Below, piece by piece: positions 10,880 through 19,076 of a DNA stretch of 64,000 nucleotides. Below the pieces are notes generated by a model, which was not told the DNA's origin, did no database searches, and saw nothing but the letters and a program-made list of their open reading frames with translations. Location: NCBI RefSeq assembly GCF_004119455.1, contig NZ_NRQT01000004.1, forward strand, positions 124,001 to 188,000, in the 5' to 3' direction. A program made the position numbers and the translations under genes. Position 1 is the stretch's first letter, and each line of letters starts with the position of its first letter. The stretch is from Chryseobacterium sp. CH25. GTDB lineage: Bacteria; Bacteroidota; Bacteroidia; Flavobacteriales; Weeksellaceae.

Positions 10880-10887
10880 TACTTTTG
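10880..10887 (+). promoter_or_regulatory. Candidate -7 element directly in front of the LytTR gene
   Basis: TACTTTTG matches TAnnTTTG and ends only 4 nt before the ATG at 10892, so the transcript would be nearly or fully leaderless. It abuts the terminator of the upstream operon, which supports separate transcription of the regulator. Confidence 0.55.
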
Positions 10888-10891
10888 CAGT

Positions 10892-11656
10892 ATGAAAATT
10901 GCCATTATTGAAGATGAGCTGCTGGCTGTTAATTATCTGAAAGATCTTTTAGATAAGCAAAACATCATTCCTGTGACGGAAATAGTAGTTCTTCGTTCCA
11001 AAAAAAAGGCAATAGACTTCTTTGAAAATGATTCTGCCGATCTTATTTTTATGGATATTCATCTTGGTGACGGAATGAGCCTTGAAATTTTCGAGCAGGT
11101 AGAACTTTTTACCCCTATCATCTTTATTACAGCCTTTGATGAATATGCAATGCGGGTTTTCAAGCATTTCACGATAGATTATGTGCTGAAACCTTTTGAA
11201 GAAGAAGATCTTCATCAGGCATTACAGAAATTTGTTTCCATCAGAAATAACTTTGACCCCGAGCCTTTATTGAAATCCATTTCCACATTACGTCAGGGAG
11301 AAGATACTGAAATGATGAAGCGTTTTATGGTAAGAGAAGGCAACAAGCTGAAATCTGTAGATGAACAGAACACGGCCTATTTCTTTGCTTCCGGAAAATA
11401 TCTTTTCCTTACTACGATGGATAATCAGACTTATATTTATGATGATACCATCAAGGATATTATCCAGAAACTGAATCCTCAGGTTTTCTTTAAAGTGAGC
11501 CGAAAGTTTATCATCAATAAAGAGGCAATTACGGAGATCATCAAACATTCAAGCCAGAAAGTGGAATTGAAACTTTCTCCCAAGCCCGAAGTAAGTGATG
11601 AGGTTTTTATCAGTAAAATGCAGATTGCAGAATGCCTGAACTGGCTGAAGAATTAG
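10892..11656 (+). CDS. LytTR-family DNA-binding response regulator
   Basis: This 254-residue response regulator has an N-terminal receiver domain. Acidic residues are in IIEDELL, the phospho-acceptor Asp is in DLIFMDIHLG, and the conserved Thr/Ser and Lys positions are in FITAFDEY and YVLKPF. A C-terminal LytTR DNA-binding domain follows (about residues 150-250; FFKVSRKFIINKEAI is typical). The ATG at 10892 is chosen over a TTG at 10877 because the promoter and the receiver start fit it. A LytTR regulator normally pairs with a LytS-type kinase. The only one in the window lies on the other side of the protease-SusCD operon (1856-3450), so the pair probably controls that operon. Confidence 0.92.
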   Translation: MKIAIIEDELLAVNYLKDLLDKQNIIPVTEIVVLRSKKKAIDFFENDSADLIFMDIHLGDGMSLEIFEQVELFTPIIFITAFDEYAMRVFKHFTIDYVLKPFEEEDLHQALQKFVSIRNNFDPEPLLKSISTLRQGEDTEMMKRFMVREGNKLKSVDEQNTAYFFASGKYLFLTTMDNQTYIYDDTIKDIIQKLNPQVFFKVSRKFIINKEAITEIIKHSSQKVELKLSPKPEVSDEVFISKMQIAECLNWLKN

Positions 11657-12002
11657 ATAGGTTGACAGTGATAGTGCATCATTATACCTTTTATCTTTTC
11701 TGAGCTTCTTGCTGTTGTATCTGCTTTAACCATTCCATCAATACCGAGAACAATTTTTCAAAAGCTGAATATTTCCTTCAAAATATTTAGAATGAATAGC
11801 TTCTATACGAATGTAAAGAATTTTGAAAATGACGAAAAAAGCATTAGCTTTCAATAATTTTATCAACCAGAATTATACTGAAATCATTTTATAGGTTGGA
11901 AAAATTACAGATAACAGGTTTATCATAAAAAACTTATGAAATGAGCGCAAAAATGATTTTTTTACCAATGATGATAATCAGTTTCTTACTGAAGAAGAGG
12001 CG
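11657..12002 (+). other. Intergenic stretch with possible decayed 5' end of the next gene
   Basis: No intact gene is seen. From the ATG at 11829, an open frame reads MTKKALAFNNFINQNYTEII, then stops. In-frame pieces continuing towards the next gene (FIGWKNYR, DNRFIIKNL, NERKNDFFTNDDNQF) are spread over all three frames, with a TGA at 11937. This looks like the 5' part of the 12003 gene, broken by several changes. Confidence 0.35.
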
Positions 12003-12596
12003 TTGGAGCTGGGGAATTATAGAAAGCATATATGGATTAATAATGCTTTAAAGAAAGTAGAAACCTACATAGAACATCAGCTTTGGGGTGGGATTTATTA
12101 TATATCACCGGAAGAAAATGTTCCTGAGGTGCTTATTGCATTGGGACAAAACCTGAAGTGGACGCTTCAGGATAATAAGCAGGTAAGTAATGGCTATACA
12201 ATTTGGGATTGTAAGTTGTATAACAATCTGAAGCAGGAATCTACCTATTCAAAAATAGTTTTAGATGCTGATGATAATAAAATAGCGGCCATTACTCTTG
12301 ATAGTCTTACTCACCAGGTAAAAGGTGGTATCAAAGTCTATAAGTTCGGAAATAAGCCTATCCCGTGGGGAGATCCTGAAGCTGTATTTGATAAAGATGC
12401 TGAAATTCTTTTTAGATTGGGAGAAGACGGCGAACTGGAATTGGTATATGTAAATGACTTCCTTTTTAGTAATGATTTTAGCTATACTGCTTCTCAATTC
12501 TTTAGGGCTGCAGGTAATTTCTTCGAGGAAATGGGACTTTCTGAGGATGAAATATATTATTATACCCATGCAGAACCTGTTGTTCCTAATTTTTAA
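12003..12596 (+). CDS. Hypothetical protein, probably 5'-truncated
   Basis: I do not recognise this 197-residue protein. It is acidic and rich in aromatic residues (QLWGGIYYIS, FSYTASQFFRAAGNFFEEMGL), with no signal peptide or membrane segment. It looks like a soluble intracellular protein. The frame is open upstream to a TGA at 11937, and the only start inside it is a TTG at 12003. Conserved-looking residues (FFTNDDNQFLTEEEALEL) precede that TTG, so the real start probably lies further upstream, perhaps at 11829, and is disrupted. It stands alone between the LytTR gene and tRNA-Phe, and nothing nearby indicates a function. Confidence 0.5.
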   Translation: MELGNYRKHIWINNALKKVETYIEHQLWGGIYYISPEENVPEVLIALGQNLKWTLQDNKQVSNGYTIWDCKLYNNLKQESTYSKIVLDADDNKIAAITLDSLTHQVKGGIKVYKFGNKPIPWGDPEAVFDKDAEILFRLGEDGELELVYVNDFLFSNDFSYTASQFFRAAGNFFEEMGLSEDEIYYYTHAEPVVPNF

Positions 12597-12697
12597 ACCC
12601 AGTGGTATCAACCGATAATTTAAAAACACAAACTCATAATTAGATGAGAAGAGGTTTAATGGGAATTTTTTGGTTATATTTTCAAAGTATAAAAAAC

Positions 12698-12727
12698 AAA
12701 AAACCTCTGACTAATCAGAGGTTTTAA
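12698..12727 (-). terminator. Terminator downstream of tRNA-Phe
   Basis: On the minus strand AACCTCTGATT pairs with AGTCAGAGGTT and is followed by a run of T. It begins a few bases after the tRNA 3' end. Confidence 0.8.
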
Positions 12728-12729
12728 AG

Positions 12730-12802
12730 TGGTTTCTCCAGGAATCGAACCAGGGACACATGGATTTTCAATCCATTGCTCTACCAACTGAGCTAAGAAA
12801 CC
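12730..12802 (-). tRNA. tRNA-Phe (GAA)
   Basis: On the minus strand a cloverleaf folds with acceptor GGTTTCT/AGAAACC, D-arm AGCTCAGTTGGTAGAGC, anticodon stem ATGGA/TCCAT around the loop TTGAAAA (anticodon GAA), and T-arm CCTGG-TTCGATT-CCTGG. The discriminator is A and the 3' CCA is not encoded. A consensus promoter lies about 43 nt upstream and a terminator follows, so it is a single-tRNA unit. Confidence 0.96.
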
Positions 12803-12844
12803 ATTATATTTTTGTTTGACTTACTTCGTTGTTTTAAAGTGATG

Positions 12845-12875
12845 CAAAAGTAGTAAGTTTTAGTATACAAAGCAA
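12845..12875 (-). promoter_or_regulatory. Bacteroidota-type promoter of tRNA-Phe
   Basis: On the minus strand, TTG (12875-12873), 20 nt, TACTTTTG (12852-12845). Both elements and the spacing match the TTG-N17-23-TAnnTTTG consensus. Confidence 0.75.
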
Positions 12876-12911
12876 GTATTCATCGTGCTTTTTTCGATTA
12901 AAACTAAAAAC

Positions 12912-14753
12912 TTATTGATTATCAGTTGGATTATTTTCCTGCTCCTTTCTGATCTGCTCACTCATCTCTTCCAATACCGGTTTAATCGTGCTTTCCGGAA
13001 GATCACTGATTCTGATGTACATCAATCCGTCAATCGCATCATTAAAATTCGGGTCAACGTTGAAAGCAATTACTTTAGCATTTTGCTTGATGTATTTTTT
13101 AATCAGAACAGGAAGTCTCAGTTCAGGTTCAAGATCATCAATAATCTTATCCAGTTTGTTAAGATCAGACTCCATTTCCTCAAAGAAAAGACTTTTATCC
13201 CTATCACGAAGTTTTACCTTGTATTCATTTCTCGGAGTGATATACTGAGCTACTGCAGAGTCAAAATAATTGGAACGCATAAATTCAATCATCAGAGATT
13301 TGGAGAACTCAGAGAACTTATTGGAAATACTTACTCCTCCCATCAGGAATTTATGGTCAGGATTTCTCAGGCATACATGCACAATACCTCTCCATAAAAG
13401 GAAAAGCGGAAGTGGCTTCTGTTGGTATTCCTGGCAGATGTAAGCACGGCCCATTTCAATTACCTTCTTAAAGAAAGGGTGAATGTCCTGTTCAAACTCA
13501 AATAAAGAGCTTGTATAAAAGCCTTTGATACCGTATTTCTTCATCACCTCTCTACCCAGTGCCATTCTGTATGCTCCGGCTAGCTTTTTCTCAGCATTAT
13601 CCCATAGGAAAAGGTGGTGATAATGTTTGTCGTACTCGTCAAGGTCAAACGGAAGATTACTTCCTTCACCTACTGCGCGGAAAGTTAACTCTCGTTGACG
13701 TCCGATTTCCCTCATAATTGAAGGGATCTCTTCATAGGTAGTAAAGTAAATCTCGTAGTTTCCGTTGCTAAACAACATCTTGTCAGTTCCCCTAAGTTTG
13801 TCAACATCTTTCATAATATCTTCAACTGGAGTTTCATCAATGATATTCTGAACAATATTTTCCTCTTTTAATAAAGGGAATTTAACAGACAGATTCTGAA
13901 GATTGATGCTTTGAGCCAGAGATTTTCTTTTTTCATAGTAAGACTTCATCATATAAACCTTACGTTTCAAAAATTCTCCCAGTTCCTCAATAGTTTCCAT
14001 CTCATCCATAGCTTTTACAGAGATGGGTTTTCCAATCCTGATTCTGATAGGTTTCTCTCTATCATTCATCATTTCTGCAGGAAGCATCAGCGTTTGTAAA
14101 CTTGGGTGAAGTTTAGCTACCTGATAAAAAAGTCTGCTGTTTTTGGCATGAAAATACATAGGAACAACGGGCACTTTAGCCATTCTTATTAGCTTAAGTG
14201 CCGTTTTTTCCCATTCTTTATCTAAGATTTCTCCATAAGGATTGTTTTTGTTAGAAACTTCTCCCGCCGGAAAAATACCTACGCAGCCTCCATCCTGTAA
14301 ATGCTTGAGCGTTTCACGCATTCCTGAAGCACTGCTGTAAGCTTCTTTTCTGTTTTCAAAAGGATTTACAGCGATTACGTACGGTTCCATAGGTTTGATC
14401 TTTTCCAAAAGGAAATTTCCCATTACCTTAAAATCCGGACGAACCTCTGATAAGATCTTGCACATTAGAATTCCGTCAATAGCACCTAGTGGGTGATTGG
14501 AAACAAGAACAAACGGTCCTGTCTTCGGAATTTTTGCCAAATCCTCTTCAAAAGCTACATAGCTTAGGTTTCTTTCTCTCACAAATGAGTCGAAAAAGTC
14601 TTTGCCTTCCTTATCTTTTAATTTGTCGTATAATTTATTTACTTCATTTATTTTAGCAATGCTCATCACAGCAGATGCTACTGGGTTCTTTAGGAACCCA
14701 ATTTTACTTAAGCCGGAAGCTTTGATCAGATCGTTTTTCGAAATTAAACTCAT
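12912..14753 (-). CDS. Bifunctional OlsF-like acyltransferase (aminolipid synthesis)
   Basis: This 613-residue protein has two acyltransferase halves. The N-terminal half (about residues 60-270) is a PlsC/OlsA-like O-acyltransferase with the catalytic motif NHPLGAIDG and the motif FPAGEVS. The C-terminal half (about residues 320-560) is an OlsB/GNAT-like N-acyltransferase (ERELTFRAVGEGS, YDKHYHHLFLWD, KKVIEMGRAYI). This fusion matches OlsF of Flavobacterium and Serratia, which makes ornithine lipid from ornithine in two acylations. The head group here could also be glycine. It probably acts at the inner membrane face, though no clear membrane helix is seen. It starts 30 nt after aspartate kinase and is likely cotranscribed with it. 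Confidence 0.85.
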   Translation of the reverse strand: MSLISKNDLIKASGLSKIGFLKNPVASAVMSIAKINEVNKLYDKLKDKEGKDFFDSFVRERNLSYVAFEEDLAKIPKTGPFVLVSNHPLGAIDGILMCKILSEVRPDFKVMGNFLLEKIKPMEPYVIAVNPFENRKEAYSSASGMRETLKHLQDGGCVGIFPAGEVSNKNNPYGEILDKEWEKTALKLIRMAKVPVVPMYFHAKNSRLFYQVAKLHPSLQTLMLPAEMMNDREKPIRIRIGKPISVKAMDEMETIEELGEFLKRKVYMMKSYYEKRKSLAQSINLQNLSVKFPLLKEENIVQNIIDETPVEDIMKDVDKLRGTDKMLFSNGNYEIYFTTYEEIPSIMREIGRQRELTFRAVGEGSNLPFDLDEYDKHYHHLFLWDNAEKKLAGAYRMALGREVMKKYGIKGFYTSSLFEFEQDIHPFFKKVIEMGRAYICQEYQQKPLPLFLLWRGIVHVCLRNPDHKFLMGGVSISNKFSEFSKSLMIEFMRSNYFDSAVAQYITPRNEYKVKLRDRDKSLFFEEMESDLNKLDKIIDDLEPELRLPVLIKKYIKQNAKVIAFNVDPNFNDAIDGLMYIRISDLPESTIKPVLEEMSEQIRKEQENNPTDNQ

Positions 14754-14783
14754 GTGTGTTTAGTCGCAATTAATATTATTGTG

Positions 14784-16013
14784 TTACCATTGAAGAGTAT
14801 TCTTGGAAATTTGTTCCAATAATACATTTTTTTCATGGTAAAATTTATCAATGTGATCCATCTTCGCATTTCTTACTGTGAATAAAGATACATTTTTAAT
14901 TGCTTCGGTTTTAAAAATTTTTTGAAGCTCTTCGTTGAGCTCGTCAAGGTGATTAAATTTATCTTCCAGACACAAAGCCAGTGAAATGGCAGAATTCTGC
15001 ATTAGGGAAACCTTAATCTTATATTTAGATAAATATCCAAATATCAGGCTCATATGATCTTCTGCAATAAAAGAGAAGTCTCTTGTAGAGATCTTTAAAA
15101 GCTCCTGATTTTCCTTAAGGATGTAAGATTCCTCCTGCTGATTCTTGTCTGAAGCTCCTACTTTAGTTCCTTCCTTAGTAGGATCTACAAAGGATTTTAC
15201 ATAAAAAGGAATGTCTTTTTGTTGTAGTGGTTGTAATGTTTTTGGGTGAATAACACTTGCACCGTAATAAGCCATTTCAATAGCCTCTTCATAAGAGATA
15301 TTGGAAAGCAGAGATACATCACTGAATTTTCTCGGATCTCCCGTCATTACTCCAGGAACATCCTTCCAGATTGTCATCGCTTCAGCATTTAAACAATACG
15401 CAAAAATGGCAGCAGAGTAGTCAGAACCTTCTCTTCCCAATGTTACTGTAAAGTTATTGTCATCCGAACCAATGAAACCTTGTGTTACATAGCAGATTTC
15501 AGGATTTAAATGGGAAATAAACTCTTCAGTTCTTGCCCAGTCTACCGTTCCTTCTCTGTATGAATTATCAGTTTTAACATAGTCTCTGGCATCCAGCCAC
15601 TGATTGGTAAATTGAATCTCATTCAGATACTCACTTACGATTTTAGTAGAAATCATTTCTCCACAGCTTACCACCTGGTCATACACGAAGTTGTAATTAG
15701 GAGATTTGTTTCTTCTTAAGAAAGAATCAATATCGTCAAAAAAGAGATTGATTTCAGCAAAAACCGCATGATTTTCTGGAAAAAGACCCTCCGCAATCTC
15801 AATGTGTTTTCGTTTTATCTTTTCAATCTCAGCTTGATAGTTGTCCTTCTTGAAATAAAGTTCTACAACTTTTTCCAACTCATTGGTCGTTTTGCCCATT
15901 GCTGAAATTACCAGCAAACATTTGGCAAATCCCTGGCTTTTTAGAACCATGGACACATTTTTCACACTGTCAGCATCTTTCACAGACGCGCCACCAAACT
16001 TGAAAATTTTCAT
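14784..16013 (-). CDS. lysC: Aspartate kinase, monofunctional
   Basis: This 409-residue protein catalyses phosphorylation of aspartate, the first step to lysine, threonine, methionine and diaminopimelate. The amino-acid kinase domain starts with KFGGASVKDADSV (residues 4-16) and includes the typical GREGSDYSAAIFA loop near residue 195. ACT-like regulatory segments follow from about residue 305. There is no fused homoserine dehydrogenase. It is leftward and 30 nt upstream of the OlsF-like gene. A -7 element about 55 nt upstream gives a plausible promoter. Feedback control by lysine or threonine cannot be read directly. Confidence 0.93.
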   Translation of the reverse strand: MKIFKFGGASVKDADSVKNVSMVLKSQGFAKCLLVISAMGKTTNELEKVVELYFKKDNYQAEIEKIKRKHIEIAEGLFPENHAVFAEINLFFDDIDSFLRRNKSPNYNFVYDQVVSCGEMISTKIVSEYLNEIQFTNQWLDARDYVKTDNSYREGTVDWARTEEFISHLNPEICYVTQGFIGSDDNNFTVTLGREGSDYSAAIFAYCLNAEAMTIWKDVPGVMTGDPRKFSDVSLLSNISYEEAIEMAYYGASVIHPKTLQPLQQKDIPFYVKSFVDPTKEGTKVGASDKNQQEESYILKENQELLKISTRDFSFIAEDHMSLIFGYLSKYKIKVSLMQNSAISLALCLEDKFNHLDELNEELQKIFKTEAIKNVSLFTVRNAKMDHIDKFYHEKNVLLEQISKNTLQW

Positions 16014-16069
16014 TAAATTGTTAAAAATAAAATTGTTAGATAAAAATTACATGAGTTTTTTACGGAGGA

Positions 16070-16077
16070 CAAAATTA
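16070..16077 (-). promoter_or_regulatory. Candidate -7 element for lysC
   Basis: TAATTTTG on the minus strand matches TAnnTTTG and implies a leader of roughly 50 nt before the ATG at 16013. No clear TTG is seen at -33. The rest of the 435-nt gap between the divergent lysC and fbp genes (16014-16448) holds no gene or obvious RNA. Confidence 0.5.
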
Positions 16078-16448
16078 TAAATTTACAGCGAGATATGAAA
16101 TAGGCTGGAGATAACGGAGAATTAAGATTTCCTTAAAATACCTCTGAATATAAGATTTGATAATGGTTGAATGCAGGAACAGAGTGGATTAAGTTCTATG
16201 AAGAATCCCTATTTATCCCATACTTTTATTTGATATTTATTTTTAAACGCTCCATGTTAAAATAAATAATCTGAATTTTTCAACAGTCTGGGATAACGAA
16301 ATGGGAGCTGTAATCATAAGCCTACATTTAATATTATGTTTTGTTTTATGTGTATTGTATTGATATACAGTATGTAATCTCTTTTGTAATTAAATTTTCT
16401 TAATGCAATAAATTTTCCGAAATTTGGGGGAAAAGTAAAAAGAAAAAT

Positions 16449-17465
16449 ATGTCAAATCAACCATTACAGACTTTAGGAGAATTTCTTATCGATAAACAGG
16501 ACGATTTTCAGTATTCAACAGGTGAATTTTCTCGTCTTCTAAGTGCAATAAGATTGGCTTCGAAAGTGGTTAACAGAGAAGTAAATAAAGCTGGAATTGT
16601 AGATATTACAGGAGCTGCAGGAAACCAGAATGTTCAGGGAGAAGAGCAGCAGAAATTAGATGTAATTGCTAACGAGATTTTTATTACAGCTCTATCTCAA
16701 AGAGAGGTTGTTTGTGGTATTGCTTCTGAGGAAAATGATGATTTTATTGATATTAAATGTGGAGAAAACGGTCACTTAAGTAAATATGTAGTGTTGATTG
16801 ATCCTTTGGATGGGTCTTCAAACATTGATGTGAATGTTTCCGTAGGAACTATTTTCTCTATCTACAGAAGAGTTACAGAACCGGGAACTCCTGTGCAGCT
16901 TGAAGATTTCTTACAGAAAGGAGTTAATCAGATCGCAGCTGGATACGTAATTTACGGTTCTTCTACCATGATTGTTTATACAACAGGAAATGGAGTAAAC
17001 GGATTTACATTGGATCCGTCTTTAGGAACATACTATCTTTCTCATCCTAATATGACTTTCCCAAAAACAGGAAAGATTTATTCCATTAACGAAGGAAACT
17101 ATATTAAATTCCCTCAGGGAGTAAAAAACTACCTTAAATATTGCCAGATGGAAGAAGGAGACCGTCCTTATACTTCCAGATATATCGGTTCTCTGGTAGC
17201 CGATTTCCATAGAAATATGCTGAAAGGTGGAATCTATATTTATCCGTCTTATTCCCAGGCTCCAAACGGTAAATTAAGATTATTATACGAATGCAACCCA
17301 ATGGCTTTCCTTGCAGAACAGGCAGGTGGAAAAGCTACGGATGGTTTCAGAAGAATTCTGGAAGTAGAACCTACAGAACTTCACCAGAGAATTCCGTTCT
17401 TCTGCGGAAGCATCGATATGGTGGAGAAAGCAGAAGAATTTATGCGTATTGACAGCGTAAAATAA
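16449..17465 (+). CDS. fbp: Fructose-1,6-bisphosphatase, class I
   Basis: This 338-residue cytoplasmic enzyme removes the 1-phosphate of fructose 1,6-bisphosphate in gluconeogenesis. The metal-binding signature [20 protein letters not shown] lies at about residues 116-135. The substrate loop includes [22 protein letters not shown], and the late [16 protein letters not shown] segment completes the class I pattern. Length is typical. Its TAA overlaps the ATG of menC by one base, so the two genes are translationally coupled even though their pathways differ. Confidence 0.96.
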   Translation: MSNQPLQTLGEFLIDKQDDFQYSTGEFSRLLSAIRLASKVVNREVNKAGIVDITGAAGNQNVQGEEQQKLDVIANEIFITALSQREVVCGIASEENDDFIDIKCGENGHLSKYVVLIDPLDGSSNIDVNVSVGTIFSIYRRVTEPGTPVQLEDFLQKGVNQIAAGYVIYGSSTMIVYTTGNGVNGFTLDPSLGTYYLSHPNMTFPKTGKIYSINEGNYIKFPQGVKNYLKYCQMEEGDRPYTSRYIGSLVADFHRNMLKGGIYIYPSYSQAPNGKLRLLYECNPMAFLAEQAGGKATDGFRRILEVEPTELHQRIPFFCGSIDMVEKAEEFMRIDSVK

Positions 17466-18469
17466 TGAAAGCATCCTATTTTAAATATGTATTAGAATTC
17501 AAACGCCCGAGTGGAACATCTCGCGGCGTTTTGCTTGATAAAGAGACCTTCATCCTGGAAATTTCAGATAATGAAAAGAAAGGAATGGGAGAGTGTGCTA
17601 TCTTCAGAGGGTTGAGTTTTGATGACAGACCGGATTACGAAGAGAAACTGAAATGGCTTTGTGAAAACATTCACCAGAGTCCGGAGTTTCTGAAAGAAGA
17701 ATTAAAAGATTTCCCATCCATTTGGTTTGGATATGAACAGGCAGTTCAAAATCTGAAATTTGGAGAGAATCTTTATTTTCCAAGTGAATTTACCGAAGGA
17801 AAATCTGCCATCACAATCAATGGGTTAATCTGGATGGGGGATGTTGGGTATATGGAAGAACAGATCCAGGATAAGCTGGATAAAGGATTCCATTGCATCA
17901 AATTAAAAATTGGTGTTGACTGGAAGTCTGAGCATGTTATTCTTCAGAAATTAAGAGAAAAATTCTCAAAAGATCAGCTTGAACTTCGTGTAGATGCCAA
18001 TGGCGGATTCAGTAAAGAAGAGGCTGTAACAGTTCTGCAACAGTTGGCAGATTTACATATTCATTCTATCGAACAGCCTATTAAAGCAGGAAACTGGAGT
18101 GATATGGCGGAACTATGCTCCATTACTCCTACACCTATTGCGTTGGATGAAGAATTGATAGGGATTACAGATCATGAAGAAAAGAAAAGACTTTTAGAAA
18201 CCGTAAAGCCACAATATATCATTTTGAAACCTGCTTTAATTGGTGGTTTTGAAGGTTCTGATGAGTGGATTGCTCTTGCAGAAGAGCAGAGTATTGGCTG
18301 GTGGATTACTTCAGCATTAGAAAGCAATATCGGTTTAAATGCTATTGCACAATATACTTTCACAAAAAAAAGCCCAATGCCTCAAGGTTTAGGCACCGGA
18401 GCTTTATTTGAGAATAATTTTGAATCCAGCTTAGATCTCAGAAATGAGTTATTGTGGTTCAAAATATAA
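17465..18469 (+). CDS. menC: o-Succinylbenzoate synthase
   Basis: This 334-residue enolase-superfamily enzyme dehydrates SHCHC to o-succinylbenzoate in menaquinone synthesis. The KxK motif is in CIKLKIGVDW near residue 142. Metal ligands are in RVDANGG, IEQPIKAG and ALDEELIG, and the second catalytic Lys is in YIILKPALIGG. A dipeptide epimerase of the same superfamily is the main alternative. The MenC-like length and the menF gene elsewhere in the window favour MenC. It overlaps fbp by 1 nt. A decayed copy of its last 35 or so codons lies at 18957-19071, between downstream peptide genes. Confidence 0.85.
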   Translation: MKASYFKYVLEFKRPSGTSRGVLLDKETFILEISDNEKKGMGECAIFRGLSFDDRPDYEEKLKWLCENIHQSPEFLKEELKDFPSIWFGYEQAVQNLKFGENLYFPSEFTEGKSAITINGLIWMGDVGYMEEQIQDKLDKGFHCIKLKIGVDWKSEHVILQKLREKFSKDQLELRVDANGGFSKEEAVTVLQQLADLHIHSIEQPIKAGNWSDMAELCSITPTPIALDEELIGITDHEEKKRLLETVKPQYIILKPALIGGFEGSDEWIALAEEQSIGWWITSALESNIGLNAIAQYTFTKKSPMPQGLGTGALFENNFESSLDLRNELLWFKI

Positions 18470-18477
18470 AAGAATAA

Positions 18478-18630
18478 CTAGCAAATTGGGCGATCTGAGT
18501 ATTCCCGATCCCATTCTTTGCAACATCTGGCTCTGGCATCCCAGATGTTGCAACCTATAGGCACCACTGGAATATTCCCCCCATTTATAGTTTTCAATTC
18601 TCTTTTTTCTAGTTTTCTTAAATTTTCCAT
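18478..18630 (-). CDS. Bacteriocin-like Cys-rich peptide with GG leader (copy 1)
   Basis: This 50-residue peptide begins MENLRKLEKRELKTINGG, a double-glycine leader of the type found on Chryseobacterium bacteriocin-like peptides. The 32-residue core holds IGCNIWDARARCCKEWD and a C-terminal Cys, four Cys in all. Leaders of this kind are normally cut after GG by a C39-peptidase ABC exporter, but none is in this window. It runs leftward and its stop codon lies 8 nt past the menC stop codon (tail to tail). Copies 2 and 3 lie just to the right. Function (bacteriocin, signal or other secreted peptide) is unproven. Confidence 0.75.
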   Translation of the reverse strand: MENLRKLEKRELKTINGGNIPVVPIGCNIWDARARCCKEWDREYSDRPIC

Positions 18631-18730
18631 ATTTGATACTGCTTTTGATTGATTTTTAAATAGATAAAGGCTGAAAGTTACAGAATAGGAATACTTTCAT
18701 AATCCTTTAAAAGTTCAAATATGTAAGATA

Positions 18731-18882
18731 TTAACAGGTTCTGTTACCTGAATGCTCAGCATCCCATTCTTTACAGCATCTGGCTCTAAAATCCCATCTG
18801 TCACAGCCTATTGGAATTTCCGGGATATCTCCGCCATTAATTTTTTTAATGCTCTTTTTTCCAGCTTTCTTAGATTTTTCAT
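18731..18882 (-). pseudogene. Bacteriocin-like Cys-rich peptide (copy 2), frameshifted in a homopolymer
   Basis: Read with one extra A in the seven-A run (plus-strand T run at 18841-18847), this gives a 50-residue peptide of exactly the same length as copy 1. Its leader is MKNLRKLEKRALKKINGG and its core includes IGCDRWDFRARCCKEWD and a terminal Cys. As written, the frame leaves the family sequence just before the INGG motif and stops early. Because the sequence after the break is so well conserved, the gene is probably intact in the organism. Core residues GCxxWDxRARCCKEWD are shared with copy 1. Confidence 0.68.
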
Positions 18883-18956
18883 GATTGATATTTAGTTTTG
18901 ATTAATAGATAAATTTGGTGTGCGACAATCGGTAGTGTAGCGACTGTCAGAGGTAT

Positions 18957-19071
18957 TTAATAAAAAGTCCAATGCCACAAAGTTTAGGCATTGGAGCTTT
19001 ATAGATGATTGTTCTGAGCCTGATTGCTATTCAGAAATGAATCGCTTTGGTTCAAAACATAGAAGTTAAAT
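18957..19071 (+). repeat. Degenerate duplicate of the menC 3' end
   Basis: This segment aligns with the last 110 or so bases of menC (from about 18362). It contains a recognisable KSPMPQSLGIGAL (menC has KSPMPQGLGTGAL) followed by a premature stop. Further matches are TCAGAAATGA and TTTGGTTCAAAA. It ends at the same AATAACTAGCA junction that joins menC to peptide copy 1, and here it joins peptide copy 3. So a block of menC tail plus peptide gene was tandemly duplicated and the menC part decayed. A shorter remnant of the same junction (TTCAAATATGTAAGATATTAACA) occurs near 18713-18735. Confidence 0.75.
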
Positions 19072-19076
19072 AATAA

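Noticed and set aside
12885..13397. A 170-codon rightward ORF
   Set aside because: It is a shadow on the opposite strand of the OlsF-like gene, whose protein motifs are clear.
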